A DNA stretch of 28,559 bases from Pseudomonadota bacterium. Its GTDB lineage: Bacteria > Pseudomonadota > Alphaproteobacteria > Rhizobiales > Xanthobacteraceae. The notes beneath the pieces were generated by a model that saw only the letters and a program-made list of their open reading frames with translations, searched no databases and had not been told where the DNA came from. The stretch lies in the NCBI GenBank assembly GCA_023387735.1, contig JAEWHP010000022.1, positions 1 to 28,559 of the forward strand, read 5' to 3'. Positions 15,121-24,467 of the stretch are shown here, piece after piece. A program made the translations under genes and the position numbers. Each line of letters opens with the position of its first letter. Positions within the stretch are counted from its first letter, which is position 1.

Positions 15121-16368
15121 ATGTCGGAAGCGGAGGTGGATGTCGTTGTGCTCGGCGCGGGCATCGTCGGGGTGTCGACGGCCTATGCGGCACGGCAGCG
15201 CGGGATGTCGGTCGTTCTTGTCGACCGGCGTGAGCCGGGCAGCGAGACTTCATATGGCAATGCCGGCATCATCAGCAGCGGCTCGATCTCGCCGCTCAAC
15301 AATCCCTCGCTGTGGAAGGCGCTGCCGAAATACCTGACCAACCGTCACCCTGCGCTGCGGTGGAATCCGGTCTGGGCGGCCCGTAACGCGGGATGGATCG
15401 CGCGCTTTTTGGCCGATACGGCCGGCTCGCGCCTGCGGCCGCGGGCGGCGGCGCTGCACGGGCTGATCGGCGCGTCGCTGAAACTGCATCGGGAATGGAT
15501 CGTCAAGGCAGGCGCCGGACATCGCATCCGCGAGACCGGCTGGCTCAAGGCGTGGCGCGGCGATGCCATTGCGGCGGCGAAGCTGGAGCAGGCGCTGCTG
15601 ACCGAGTTCGGCATCGCCAGCGAATTGCTCGACCGGCAGGGCATCTCCGCGATCGAGCCTGGCATCGTGCCTGTCTATAAAGTAGGCCTGCTGCACAGTC
15701 AGACCGCTTCGGTCGACTCGCCGGGCGAGGTGGTGAAGGCCTATGCGCGGATGTTCTCGGGCGCGAGCGGCGGCATCAGGCGTTCGGACATCAAGTCGAT
15801 TGTGCCTCACGGTGAGCGCTGGTGCGTCGTGCTGGCCGATGGCGAGATCCGGGCGCGTCATGTCGTGGTCGCGCTGGGACCGTGGTCGGCGGACCTGCTG
15901 CGCCCGCTCGGCTATCGCGTTCCGCTGGCGTTCGAGCGCGGCTACCATCGCGAATTCAAGCCGAACCCGGCGCGCAAACTGCTTCGCCCGATCCATGACG
16001 CCGACGGCAGTTTTCTCATGACCCCGATGGAGCAGGGCATCCGCGTCACCTCGGGCGTCGAACTGACCGACCGCGACGCCCCTTCCTCGTTCGCGCAGAT
16101 CGATCAGGTGGTCCCGCTCGCGCGCGAGGTGGCCGAGTTCGGCGACGCGGTCGGCGACACCTGGCGGGGATCGCGGCCGACGCTGCCCGACAGCCTGCCG
16201 ATGATCGGCCCGGCGCCGCGCCATGCCGGCCTTTGGCTTGCTTTCGGCAACCAGCATATCGGCTTCACGACGGGCCCGGCGACCGGAGCCGCCATTGCCG
16301 CCATGATCGCCGGTGCGCTGCCGGCCTACGATGTCACGCCGTTCGCGCCAAGCCGCTACATTTCCTGA
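15121..16368 (+). CDS. FAD-dependent D-amino-acid dehydrogenase-like oxidoreductase
   Basis: A 415-residue DAO-family flavoenzyme, close in length to DadA. The N-terminal Rossmann motif VVVLGAGIVGVSTAYAARQ (8-26) and the acidic strand end VLVDRRE bind FAD; SYGNAGIISSG (about 44-54) matches the DadA-type segment after the dinucleotide fold. The C-terminus carries GSRPTLPDSLPMIGPAP and FGNQHIGFTTGPATG, the usual second FAD contact of this family. It would oxidise a D-amino acid or related secondary amine to the keto acid. GGGAAG lies just before ATG 15121. The Dpp-type importer begins 239 bp downstream on the same strand, so imported substrate is probably oxidised by this enzyme. Confidence 0.85.
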   Translation: MSEAEVDVVVLGAGIVGVSTAYAARQRGMSVVLVDRREPGSETSYGNAGIISSGSISPLNNPSLWKALPKYLTNRHPALRWNPVWAARNAGWIARFLADTAGSRLRPRAAALHGLIGASLKLHREWIVKAGAGHRIRETGWLKAWRGDAIAAAKLEQALLTEFGIASELLDRQGISAIEPGIVPVYKVGLLHSQTASVDSPGEVVKAYARMFSGASGGIRRSDIKSIVPHGERWCVVLADGEIRARHVVVALGPWSADLLRPLGYRVPLAFERGYHREFKPNPARKLLRPIHDADGSFLMTPMEQGIRVTSGVELTDRDAPSSFAQIDQVVPLAREVAEFGDAVGDTWRGSRPTLPDSLPMIGPAPRHAGLWLAFGNQHIGFTTGPATGAAIAAMIAGALPAYDVTPFAPSRYIS

Positions 16369-16607
16369 CGCGACCGACCGCAGGTGGGGTGCAACGGCAG
16401 GCCGGAATCCTCCGGCGAAGTTGCTGTGCGCGTTGGCATGCACATTGCACTCACCGCAGTCACGAATTCGAATCGATACGGCGGCGAAGTACGCGCAATG
16501 AGTGCATCCGGATCTCTTGCACGGGACACCGGTTTGGTGACACCGTTGCGTCTGCTTCGCCGGAATGAGAACGTGGGGACGTGCCGGCCGGCACTGGGGA
16601 TGTGTAG

Positions 16608-17525
16608 ATGTTGCGTCTGATTGCCCGGCGTCTCGTACTGGGCCTGCTGGTCGCGCTCACGGTGATGACGCTGGCGTTCCTGCTGACGCGGCTGTCGGGC
16701 GACCTTGCCGTTTCGATCGCCGGCCCGTCGGCAACGCAGGCCGACGTCGAAATCGTGCGCAAGGCCTATGGCCTCGATCGTCCGCTCTACGTCCAGTTCT
16801 TCGCCTGGACCGGCCGTGCGCTCGTCGGCGATTTCGGCCAGAGCTATTTCTTCAAGGACAGCGTCGCCAACCTGATCCAGAAGCGCCTGCCGATCACGCT
16901 CACGCTCGGCCTGGTGGGCTTGAGTCTCGCCCTGATCATCTCGCTGCCCCTCGGTATCCTGGCGGCGATCCGCGAAAATACCTGGATCGACCGCAGCGTC
17001 ACCATGTTCACGATGGTGGGGCAGGCGATCCCGAGCTTCTGGCTGGCGCTGATCCTGATGATCGTGCTCGGCCTGCAGCTCGGCATCCTGCCCATTTCGG
17101 GCACCGGCACCTGGCAGCACTTCGTGATGCCGGGAATAGTTCTCGCCTTCACGGCGATCCCGGCGCTGACGCGGCTGACACGCTCCGGCATGATCGAGGC
17201 GATGGCGTCGGACTACATCCGCACCGCGCGCGCAAAGGGCCTGTCGCGCGCGCGCATCATCTTCAAGCACGCGCTTCGCAACGCCGCCATCCCCGTGGTG
17301 TCGATTGCCGCGGTCCAGCTCGGTTTCATGCTCGGCGGCTCGATCGTCATCGAGACCGTGTTCGCGTTGCATGGCGTCGGCTATCTTGGCTGGGAAAGCA
17401 TCGCCAAGAACGATTTCCCTGTCGTGCAGGCGGTGGTGCTGGTGCTCGCCGTATTCTACATCGGCCTCACCTTGCTGGCCGATATCCTCAATGCACTGCT
17501 CGATCCGAGGCTGCGCACCGGATGA
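16608..17525 (+). CDS. dppB: ABC transporter permease, DppB type
   Basis: A 305-residue inner-membrane permease of the peptide/nickel family. The first helix lies at about residues 9-27, a periplasmic region (VRKAYGLDRPLYVQFFAWTG) follows, and five more hydrophobic segments come after it. The cytoplasmic EAA loop that meets the ATPases is visible as RTARAKGLSRARIIFKHALR. The start ATG 16608 gives MLRLIARRL, the typical beginning. Its stop overlaps the next permease as ATGA. The Dpp name reflects family resemblance only; the substrate is unknown. The 239 bp upstream hold no gene but include an 8-bp inverted repeat, TGCACTCA (16446) and TGAGTGCA (16499). Confidence 0.9.
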   Translation: MLRLIARRLVLGLLVALTVMTLAFLLTRLSGDLAVSIAGPSATQADVEIVRKAYGLDRPLYVQFFAWTGRALVGDFGQSYFFKDSVANLIQKRLPITLTLGLVGLSLALIISLPLGILAAIRENTWIDRSVTMFTMVGQAIPSFWLALILMIVLGLQLGILPISGTGTWQHFVMPGIVLAFTAIPALTRLTRSGMIEAMASDYIRTARAKGLSRARIIFKHALRNAAIPVVSIAAVQLGFMLGGSIVIETVFALHGVGYLGWESIAKNDFPVVQAVVLVLAVFYIGLTLLADILNALLDPRLRTG

Positions 17526-18388
17526 GCGAGCCGATTGCCATTCTGCCTCCCCAAACCTCGCGAATCGGCACGGCCGGTTTCGCGATCGGCATCGCCATCG
17601 TGGCGGTCATCGTGGTTGCCGCGGTGGTCGGCAATACGCTGGTCCCACAGGATCCGTTCACCCAGGATCTCGGCAACCGCCTCAAGCCACCGTTCTGGAT
17701 GGAGGGCAGCGAGGCCGGGCACCTGCTCGGCACCGACCAGCTCGGCCGCGACTATCTCGCGCGGCTGGTCTATGGCGCGCGCATCTCGCTTTTGATCGGC
17801 ATCATGACGGTGATCACGTCGGGATTGATCGGCATCACGCTTGGCGTGCTCGGCGGCTTCTTTGGCGGCCGCGTCGATGATTTCGTGCTGTTCGCCATCA
17901 CGACGCGGCTGTCGATCCCGGTGGTGCTCGTTGCGCTCGCGGTCGTCGGCCTGATGGGATCGGGCCTCGGGCTTGTCGTCGCGACGCTGGGGCTCCTGCT
18001 GTGGGATCGTTTTGCCGTCGTGGCGCGCGCTACCACGATGCAGGTTCGCAACCACGACTATGTCAGCGCCGCCTGGTGCGCCGGCGCCTCGACATCGCAT
18101 TTGCTGATCAAGGAAATTTTGCCGAACATCGCGAGCCACCTTGCCGTCGTGGCCACCCTGGAGATGGCGCTCGCCATCCTGCTGGAGGCAGCGCTGTCGT
18201 TTCTCGGCCTCGGCGTGCCGCCGCCGCTGCCGTCATGGGGGCTGATGATCGCGGAAGGCAAGGATTACATGTTCTTCTCGCCCTGGGTGATCATGATCCC
18301 CGGCGTCGCGCTGTTCGTGCTGGTGCTCGGCATCAACCTGGTTGGTGACGGCCTGCGCAACCTCCTGGGTTCGGAGCGGTTGCGATGA
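17522..18388 (+). CDS. dppC: ABC transporter permease, DppC type
   Basis: A 288-residue partner permease. An N-terminal helix (about residues 17-38) is followed by the family's conserved HLLGTDQLGRDYLARLVYGA and further helices. The EAA loop is AAWCAGASTSHLLIKEILPN, less canonical than in DppB (the usual arginine-rich segment is poor), but the flanks AALSFLGLGVPPPLPSWG are textbook. The start is ATG 17522, which overlaps the DppB stop; a longer upstream frame in this phase is only the shadow of dppB. It ends in a 4-bp overlap with the first ATPase gene. Confidence 0.9.
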   Translation: MSEPIAILPPQTSRIGTAGFAIGIAIVAVIVVAAVVGNTLVPQDPFTQDLGNRLKPPFWMEGSEAGHLLGTDQLGRDYLARLVYGARISLLIGIMTVITSGLIGITLGVLGGFFGGRVDDFVLFAITTRLSIPVVLVALAVVGLMGSGLGLVVATLGLLLWDRFAVVARATTMQVRNHDYVSAAWCAGASTSHLLIKEILPNIASHLAVVATLEMALAILLEAALSFLGLGVPPPLPSWGLMIAEGKDYMFFSPWVIMIPGVALFVLVLGINLVGDGLRNLLGSERLR

Positions 18389-19365
18389 GCGCGCTGCTGG
18401 AGATCGAGGAACTGCAGGTGAGTTTCGGCGGCCGCACCGCTGCGGTACGCGGCGCCTCGTTCCGGGTCGAGAAGGGCGAGACGCATTGCCTGGTCGGCGA
18501 ATCCGGTTGCGGCAAGTCGGTGACCGCGCTGGCCGTCATGAGCCTGCTGGCAAGAGGGGGGCAACGCTCCGCCAAACGCATGAGCTTCGCCGGCACTGAT
18601 TTGCTGTCGCTGTCGGACCGGGAGATGGCGCGGCTGCGCGGCAATCGCATGTCGATGATCTTCCAGGAGCCGATGACCAGCCTCAACCCGGCCTTCACGA
18701 TCGGCTCGCAGATGGCGGAGGTGCTGACGCGCCACAAGGGCGGCACGCGCGCCGCAGCGCTCGACCGCGCCGCCGAGCTGATGGGCCGCGTCGGCATCAC
18801 CGCACCCGGCATGCGGCTCGGGCAGTTTCCGCACCAGCTTTCGGGCGGGCTGCGCCAGCGCGTCATGATCGCGATGGCGCTGATGTGCGATCCTGAACTG
18901 CTGATTGCCGACGAGCCGACCACCGCGCTCGACGTCACCGTGCAGGCGCAGATCCTGCGGCTGCTCGCCACGCTGAAGCGCGAACTCGGTCTTTCCATCC
19001 TCCTGATCACCCACGATCTCGGCATCGTCGCGCGCGTCGCTGACCACGTCTCGGTGATGTATGCCGGCGAGGTGGTCGAGCGCGCGCCGACCGCGGAACT
19101 GTTCCGCGCGCCGCAGCACCCCTACACGCGCGGTCTGCTGTCCTGCGTGCCGGTGCCCGGCCGGGTGCAGCGTGACAAGCCGCTGGGCTCGATCCCTGGC
19201 GTGGTGCCGGCGATCGGGCCGGGCTTTGCCGGCTGCGCGTTCCGTTCGCGCTGCTCGCACGCCGACGAGACCTGCACGCACGAGATTCCGCGCCGCCGGG
19301 CCGGCGAGGCGCACGACTATCTCTGCCGGCTCGCGCCGCAACCAGCAGAGCCGCAACCCGCATGA
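18385..19365 (+). CDS. dppD: ABC transporter ATPase, DppD type
   Basis: A 326-residue nucleotide-binding subunit. Walker A is GESGCGKSV (about 38-46), the Q-loop is FQEPMTSLNP, the signature is LSGGLRQRV (Leu where Met is usual), Walker B is LLIADEPTTALD and the switch histidine is in LLITHDLG. The C-terminal oligopeptide-binding extension has the cysteine cluster GCAFRSRCSHADETC. It powers import through the two permeases. Both ends overlap neighbours as ATGA, so the four genes dppBCDF are translationally coupled. Confidence 0.93.
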   Translation: MSALLEIEELQVSFGGRTAAVRGASFRVEKGETHCLVGESGCGKSVTALAVMSLLARGGQRSAKRMSFAGTDLLSLSDREMARLRGNRMSMIFQEPMTSLNPAFTIGSQMAEVLTRHKGGTRAAALDRAAELMGRVGITAPGMRLGQFPHQLSGGLRQRVMIAMALMCDPELLIADEPTTALDVTVQAQILRLLATLKRELGLSILLITHDLGIVARVADHVSVMYAGEVVERAPTAELFRAPQHPYTRGLLSCVPVPGRVQRDKPLGSIPGVVPAIGPGFAGCAFRSRCSHADETCTHEIPRRRAGEAHDYLCRLAPQPAEPQPA

Positions 19366-20312
19366 ATGCCGCGATCGAAGTTCAGAACTTGCGGTGCGAG
19401 TTCCGGGTGCGTACCGGAATGATGTCGGCGGAAAAGCGCGTGATCGCGGTCGATGACGTCACGTTCAGCATTGCGCCCGGCAGCGTGCTCGGCATCGTCG
19501 GCGAGTCCGGCTGCGGCAAATCCACGCTCGCGCGCCTGATCCTCGGGCTGCTCAAGCCGACATCGGGCACCGTGCTGGTCGACGGAAAGCGCCTGTTCGA
19601 TCTAGACCGCAAGGCGCGTGCGCGGCTGATCCAGCCGGTGTTCCAGGATCCGTTCGCTTCGCTCAATCCGCGCCGCCGCATCAGGGATATCGTGGCGCTG
19701 CCGCTGGAGGCCCAGGGCACGTTTTCGCGCGGTGAGATCGAGCGCCGGGTTGGAAGCATTCTCGAGCGCGTCGGCCTTTCGGCCGCGATGGGCGAGCGCA
19801 TGCCGGCGCAACTCTCCGGCGGCCAGCGCCAGCGCGCAGCGATCGCGCGTGCGCTGGTGCTCGAGCCGCGGATCGTGATCTGCGACGAGCCGACCAGCGC
19901 GCTCGACGTCTCGGTGCAGGCGCAAATCCTCAATCTGCTGGCCGATCTGCGCCGCGATCTCGGGCTGACCTATCTCTTCATCAGTCACAATCTCGCGGTC
20001 GTTGAGCACGTCGCAAGCGATGTGGCCGTGATGTATCTCGGCCGGTTCGTCGAGCGCAATGAAACCGACGCGTTGTTTCGCGAGCCCGGCCACCCCTATA
20101 CCAGGGCGCTGCTGGAAAGCGTGCTGACCCCGGAGCCAGGACGGGGCGTGCCGGACATCGGCCTTGGCGATGCCATGCCCGATCCATCCAATATTCCGCC
20201 GGGCTGCCGGTTCAACCCGCGCTGCCGAATCGCCGTCGACCGCTGCCGCCATGCGGCGCCGGCGCCCATGGCCCGCGCACCCCGGGGGATGGTAGAATGT
20301 CATCTGGCATAG
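19362..20312 (+). CDS. dppF: ABC transporter ATPase, DppF type
   Basis: A 316-residue second nucleotide-binding subunit. It has Walker A GESGCGKSTLARLI, Q-loop VFQDPFASLNPR, signature LSGGQRQRAAIARAL, Walker B IVICDEPTSALD, and the switch histidine in LFISHNLAVV. The C-terminal extension contains GCRFNPRCRIAVDRC. It pairs with DppD to form the asymmetric ATPase of peptide-type importers. ATG 19362 overlaps the previous stop. The binding-protein gene starts 67 bp after it. Confidence 0.93.
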   Translation: MNAAIEVQNLRCEFRVRTGMMSAEKRVIAVDDVTFSIAPGSVLGIVGESGCGKSTLARLILGLLKPTSGTVLVDGKRLFDLDRKARARLIQPVFQDPFASLNPRRRIRDIVALPLEAQGTFSRGEIERRVGSILERVGLSAAMGERMPAQLSGGQRQRAAIARALVLEPRIVICDEPTSALDVSVQAQILNLLADLRRDLGLTYLFISHNLAVVEHVASDVAVMYLGRFVERNETDALFREPGHPYTRALLESVLTPEPGRGVPDIGLGDAMPDPSNIPPGCRFNPRCRIAVDRCRHAAPAPMARAPRGMVECHLA

Positions 20313-20379
20313 GGTGTGCTTCACGCCGTTCGACACAGGGCGTGCTTCACGTCGCAGAACAACAAGGACGGAGGGTGAA

Positions 20380-21909
20380 ATGCGTATGCAAACCAGGATC
20401 AGTGCGGCAATTCTGACGGCTGTTCTGCTCGGCGCCGGAGCGGTGCCGGCGGCGGCGCAGAAATCCGCCGATACGTTGCGGATCGTGATGCGCGACGCGC
20501 TGCCCAACATCGATCCCTACTACAACAATTTGCGTACCGGCGTGGTGATGCATCATCAGGGCTGGGACGCGCTGGTCTACCGCAATCCGGACACGTTCAA
20601 GCTCGAACCACTGCTCGCGACCGAGTGGAAGCTGCCGGATGCGACGACGATCGAGTTCACCCTGCGGCCCGGCGTCAAATTCCACGACGGCAGCGCATTC
20701 ACCGCCGATGACGTCGTCTACACCATCAACCTGATCGCCGATCCGGCGAGCCGGCTGTCGACGCCGTCGAACTACAACTGGCTCGAAAAGGCCGAGAAGA
20801 CCGGCGATCTCTCGGTGCGGGTCAAGCTGAAACGCCCGAACCCCGCGGCGCTGGAATATTTCGCCCTTGTCATCCCGATCTATCCCAAAGCCTATCGCGA
20901 GAAGGTCGGCGCCGAAGGTTATGCCAAGGCGCCGGTCGGCGCGGGTCCGTACAAGATGACCAAGGTCGAGCCCGGTGTTTCCATCGACTTCGAGCGCTTT
21001 GAGGACTACTGGGCCGGCAGCCCCAAGGGCAAGGCTGCAATCAAGAAGATGAGCGTGCGCTTCGTGCCTGACGCCGCGACCGAGATGACGGAGTTGCTCG
21101 CCGGCCGTGCCGACTGGATCTGGAACATGAACCCGGACCAGATCGACCCGGTGAACCGGATGCCGCATCTGCAGGCGGTGCGCAAGGAATCGATGCGGAT
21201 CGGCTATCTCTCGCTCGATGCCGGCGGCCGCACCGGCGCCGACAACCCGATGACCAAGCTCAAGGTGCGTCAGGCGATCTGGTATGCGATCGACCGCAAG
21301 GCGATCGCCGAAAAACTCGTCACCGGCGGCAGCCGCGTTCCGCTCGCGCCGTGTATCCCGTCGCAGTTCGGCTGCGACGGCGAGATCGCAGCGACCTACG
21401 AATACAATCCGGCAAAGGCCAAGCAGCTTCTCGCCGAGGCCGGCTATCCCGATGGCTTCGATGTCGAGCTTGCCAGCTACGTGCTGCCGCAATGGGGCTC
21501 GGCGGTCCAGAACTACCTGCACGCCGTCGGCATCCGCGCCAAGCTCAACCAGCTTCAGACCGCGGCCCTGATCCAGCGCGCCAAGGCCGGCGAACTGCGC
21601 GCGTATCTCGGAAGCTGGGGCAGCTATTCCATCAACGACGTCTCGGCCATTCTCCCGAATTTCTTCGACGGCGGCGCCGACGACTATGCGCGCGATGCGG
21701 ATGTGCAGAAATGGCTGGTGCAGGGCGGATCATCCATCAGTCCGGAAGTGCGCAAGGAGGCCTATTCGGCGGCGATCAAGAAGATCACCGAGCAGGCCTA
21801 CTGGGCGCCGCTGCACACCTACGTGACGACCTACGGCCACGCCAAGCAGCTCGACTTCACGCCTTACCCGGACGAACTGCCGCGCTTCTATCTGGCGAAG
21901 TGGAAATAG
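20380..21909 (+). CDS. dppA: Periplasmic substrate-binding protein (SBP_bac_5)
   Basis: A 509-residue protein whose mature part binds the transported solute and delivers it to the permeases. The signal peptide is MRMQTRISAAILTAVLLGAG with probable cleavage at AAA-QK (about 27-28). Family features include RNPDTFKLEPLLATEWKLPD, FTLRPGVKFHDGSAFTADDV and, later, VRQAIWYAIDRKAIAEKLV. ATG 20380 has a GGAGGGTGAA ribosome site; the frame continues upstream to 20314 without one. It is the last gene of the operon, whereas binding-protein genes are more often first. It converges on the amidase gene, with 21 bp between stops. Confidence 0.92.
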   Translation: MRMQTRISAAILTAVLLGAGAVPAAAQKSADTLRIVMRDALPNIDPYYNNLRTGVVMHHQGWDALVYRNPDTFKLEPLLATEWKLPDATTIEFTLRPGVKFHDGSAFTADDVVYTINLIADPASRLSTPSNYNWLEKAEKTGDLSVRVKLKRPNPAALEYFALVIPIYPKAYREKVGAEGYAKAPVGAGPYKMTKVEPGVSIDFERFEDYWAGSPKGKAAIKKMSVRFVPDAATEMTELLAGRADWIWNMNPDQIDPVNRMPHLQAVRKESMRIGYLSLDAGGRTGADNPMTKLKVRQAIWYAIDRKAIAEKLVTGGSRVPLAPCIPSQFGCDGEIAATYEYNPAKAKQLLAEAGYPDGFDVELASYVLPQWGSAVQNYLHAVGIRAKLNQLQTAALIQRAKAGELRAYLGSWGSYSINDVSAILPNFFDGGADDYARDADVQKWLVQGGSSISPEVRKEAYSAAIKKITEQAYWAPLHTYVTTYGHAKQLDFTPYPDELPRFYLAKWK

Positions 21910-21930
21910 GCAGCTTTCGCACCGGGCCAT

Positions 21931-23406
21931 TCAACCCGTCGTCACATGCACCCCGGGCTTCTGTCCGGCGTTCCACTTGCCGCCGATTGCGCGCTCGATC
22001 TGGGCGGCCAGTTGCAACAGCAGCCCGTCATTGGCCTGTTTCGCAATCGCCTGGATGCCGAGCGGAAGGCCATGCTCGTGGGTCGCCATCGGCAGCGAGA
22101 TGGCGGGGATGCCGCAGAGATTGGCGAGCGGCGTGAAGGCGAAATTGCGCCAGAGATTGCCGAACCAGTCGAGCACATCAGGGTTGTCGCTGATGGTGAG
22201 ATATTCCGTGGCGCCGACCTTGGGCGTAGGCAGCGCCGTGATCGGCGTCAGGATGATGTCCCAATCCTCGAAGAAGGCGCCGAAGCCGCGCGAGGTCGTG
22301 TTGAACACCGCCTGCATCCGCGCCCGCTCGGCATAGCTCGTGTTCCGGCCGTGTTCCCAGATCCTGATGTTGATGGGCTCGATCAGGTCTTCCGGCGGCC
22401 GATCCAGCCCGCGCGCGGCGAGCATGTTGCCGATGACGACGGCAAAGTTGCTGATGTAGCAGGTGGTCTGCGCTGCAAAGGCTTCGCGATAGTCGAGCTC
22501 CGGCAGCGCATAATCGACCTGGTGGCCGAGGCCTTCGAGTAAGCGCCCGGCCTTCTCCAGTTCAGCGACGATGTGCGGCGTCGCCCGGTAGTCGCCCCAC
22601 TGGTGCGAGAGTGCGATTTTGAGCTTGTCCGGATCGCGCGCGATCATGCGCGTGTACGGCTCCGGCGGACTCCAGAACGGCATGAATTCGCCGGGCGCGG
22701 GGCCGCGGCAGGCATCGACGAACGCTGCCGTGTCGCGCACCGTGCGCGACTGGCAGCCCTGAATGGAGACGAGCCCGCTGAGGTCGGACAAAAGCGGCGA
22801 CAGCGAGAACACGCCGCGCGAGACCTTCAGCCCGATGTTGCCGTTGACCCCTGCCGGGATCCGGATCGAGCCGCCGCCGTCGGTCGCATGCGCGATCGGC
22901 ACCGCGCCGGCGGCTACCATGGCGGCGCTGCCGGCCGACGACCCGCAGGTGGTGTAGTCGGTATTCCAGGGGTTGCGCGTGATGTAGACGGCGGGATTTT
23001 CCGCCGAGCTGCAGACCCCGAATTCCGGCGTGGTGGTGCGCCCGATCAAATTGAGGCCGGCGCCGCGCATCTTCCGGGTCATGAACGTGTCTGATGTAGC
23101 GCGATTGCCGCGCATCAGCAGCGAGCCCATTTCCTGCAGGCGGCCCTTCATGGTGGGGCCAAGATCCTTCATCAGGAACGGCAGGCCAGCGAAGGGGCCA
23201 TCGAGATTGGTGCCGTCTTTGGCCGGATCGGCAACCGCATCATCGAACACTTCGACCACGCCCGACAGCGCCGGATCCACTTTGGCGATGCCGGCCGCAG
23301 CCTGCGCCGCCAGTTCAGCGGCGGTTAGCTCGCCCTTGTTGACCCGCGCGGCCAGCGCAACGCCATCGTGTTGCGCCCACTCATCCCAGCTCATCGGTAG
23401 ATTCAT
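21931..23406 (-). CDS. Amidase-signature family hydrolase
   Basis: A 491-residue enzyme from ATG 23406 (GAGAGG nine bases upstream; ATG 23415 and 23436 are in frame but too close to, or lacking, a ribosome site). The Ser-cisSer-Lys triad is intact: K80 in LPFLMKDLG, S156 in TTCGSSAGS and nucleophile S180 in DGGGSIRIPAG. The 24-residue distance between serines equals that known for FAAH. It should hydrolyse a C-N amide bond in the cytoplasm; no signal peptide is seen. Family relatives include aryl-amidases and cyclic-amide hydrolases. It may be co-transcribed with the VOC gene 71 bp upstream, and both border the importer operon. Confidence 0.9.
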   Translation of the reverse strand: MNLPMSWDEWAQHDGVALAARVNKGELTAAELAAQAAAGIAKVDPALSGVVEVFDDAVADPAKDGTNLDGPFAGLPFLMKDLGPTMKGRLQEMGSLLMRGNRATSDTFMTRKMRGAGLNLIGRTTTPEFGVCSSAENPAVYITRNPWNTDYTTCGSSAGSAAMVAAGAVPIAHATDGGGSIRIPAGVNGNIGLKVSRGVFSLSPLLSDLSGLVSIQGCQSRTVRDTAAFVDACRGPAPGEFMPFWSPPEPYTRMIARDPDKLKIALSHQWGDYRATPHIVAELEKAGRLLEGLGHQVDYALPELDYREAFAAQTTCYISNFAVVIGNMLAARGLDRPPEDLIEPINIRIWEHGRNTSYAERARMQAVFNTTSRGFGAFFEDWDIILTPITALPTPKVGATEYLTISDNPDVLDWFGNLWRNFAFTPLANLCGIPAISLPMATHEHGLPLGIQAIAKQANDGLLLQLAAQIERAIGGKWNAGQKPGVHVTTG

Positions 23407-23477
23407 CAAACTCATCCTCTCGGCGCAACTTTGCACCTAGTACGCAGCGCGGGTTAATCGATCTGTTGTCAGCACTC

Positions 23478-24440
23478 TCAAATCCTGATCAGCCGCACTT
23501 TGGTGCCCCAGGGATCGGTGGTCTCGATGCCGTCAGCGATCGCCACAACCGGTGCGCCCGCCTGCTTCAACCGCTGCTCCTGCGCCTGCAGGATATCCGG
23601 CCCCGCGATCTCCAGCGAAAACCATGCCAGTCCCGTGGCGCTGTCGTCGCGCTGTCCGGCACCCTGGCTCTGCCAGACGTTGAGACCGAGGTGATGGTGA
23701 TAACGCCCCGAGGACAGGAATGCGGCACCAGTCCGCTTGCGGGTCGGATCGAGGCCGATCGCGCCGCCATAGAAGCGATCCGCCTGTTCGAGATCGCCGA
23801 CGCGCAGGTGCATGTGGCCGGTGCGAAGGCCGTCGGGCGCCTTTGCATAGCTGGTGGAGCGCGTATCCGTCAGCGCCAGCAAGCCGTCGATATCGAGCGG
23901 GTCGGTCGCCATCGTGACTGTGCCTGCGTTCCATTGCCAGAGTTCGGGCGCGCGATCCGCATAGACCTCGATGCCGTTGCCTTCGGGATCGTCGAGATAG
24001 ACGGATTCGCTGACGAGGTGGTCGGCAAAGCCGCTCAACGGAATCCTGTTCGCCGCGGCATGCACCAGCCAGCGCGCGAGATCCTTGCGCGTCGGCATCA
24101 GGAACGCAGTGTGATAGAGCCCTGCGGCGTTCCGCGACTCGCGTGCCGCGCCATTATGCTGTTCGAGGTCGAGCAGCGGCACGCCGCCCGCGCCGAGACG
24201 GGCGCCGGTTGTCGTGCGCGTCATGACGGTTAGCCCGATTGCGTCGCGATAGTAATCGGCGACCTCGTCGAGATCGCGCACGCGCAAGGTGACCATGCCG
24301 ATGCGCATCGGCGTGCGGTTCGCGAACGTCGGTCCGCCGCCTGCCGTGCCCTCCGCCCGAGCCGCTCCGGCAGCTGCAGCGCCGAGCGATGAAGCGCCAG
24401 CGAGGTGAAGCAGCGTGCGGCGCGTCAGGTCGATGGTCAT
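23478..24440 (-). CDS. Exported VOC-family dioxygenase-like protein
   Basis: A 320-residue two-module vicinal-oxygen-chelate protein. The N-terminus has a twin-arginine stretch (TRRTLLHLAG), a hydrophobic Ala/Gly run and an ARA-EG cleavage site at about 29-30, so Tat export of a folded metalloprotein is likely. Module one begins MRIGMVTLRVRDLDEVADYY and has LYHTAFLMP and GNGIEVYAD; module two has TGHMHLRVGDLEQADRFYGG and ends IETTDPWGTKVRLI. The layout resembles CatE-type catechol 2,3-dioxygenases, with candidate metal ligands in LYHT, GHMH and EVY. GGAG precedes ATG 24440. The substrate is unknown; the amidase gene follows on the same strand. Confidence 0.85.
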   Translation of the reverse strand: MTIDLTRRTLLHLAGASSLGAAAAGAARAEGTAGGGPTFANRTPMRIGMVTLRVRDLDEVADYYRDAIGLTVMTRTTTGARLGAGGVPLLDLEQHNGAARESRNAAGLYHTAFLMPTRKDLARWLVHAAANRIPLSGFADHLVSESVYLDDPEGNGIEVYADRAPELWQWNAGTVTMATDPLDIDGLLALTDTRSTSYAKAPDGLRTGHMHLRVGDLEQADRFYGGAIGLDPTRKRTGAAFLSSGRYHHHLGLNVWQSQGAGQRDDSATGLAWFSLEIAGPDILQAQEQRLKQAGAPVVAIADGIETTDPWGTKVRLIRI

Positions 24441-24467
24441 GTCTCTTCTCCGGGACCGGTCGTTCGT

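Noticed and set aside
15250..16443. 397-codon minus-strand frame opposite the oxidoreductase
   Set aside because: An antisense shadow with Arg/His/Asp-rich composition; the plus strand encodes a clear FAD enzyme.
16565..17521. Upstream extension of the DppC frame giving a 607-residue protein
   Set aside because: The extra part is the shifted frame of dppB; the real DppC starts at 17522 with an ATGA overlap.
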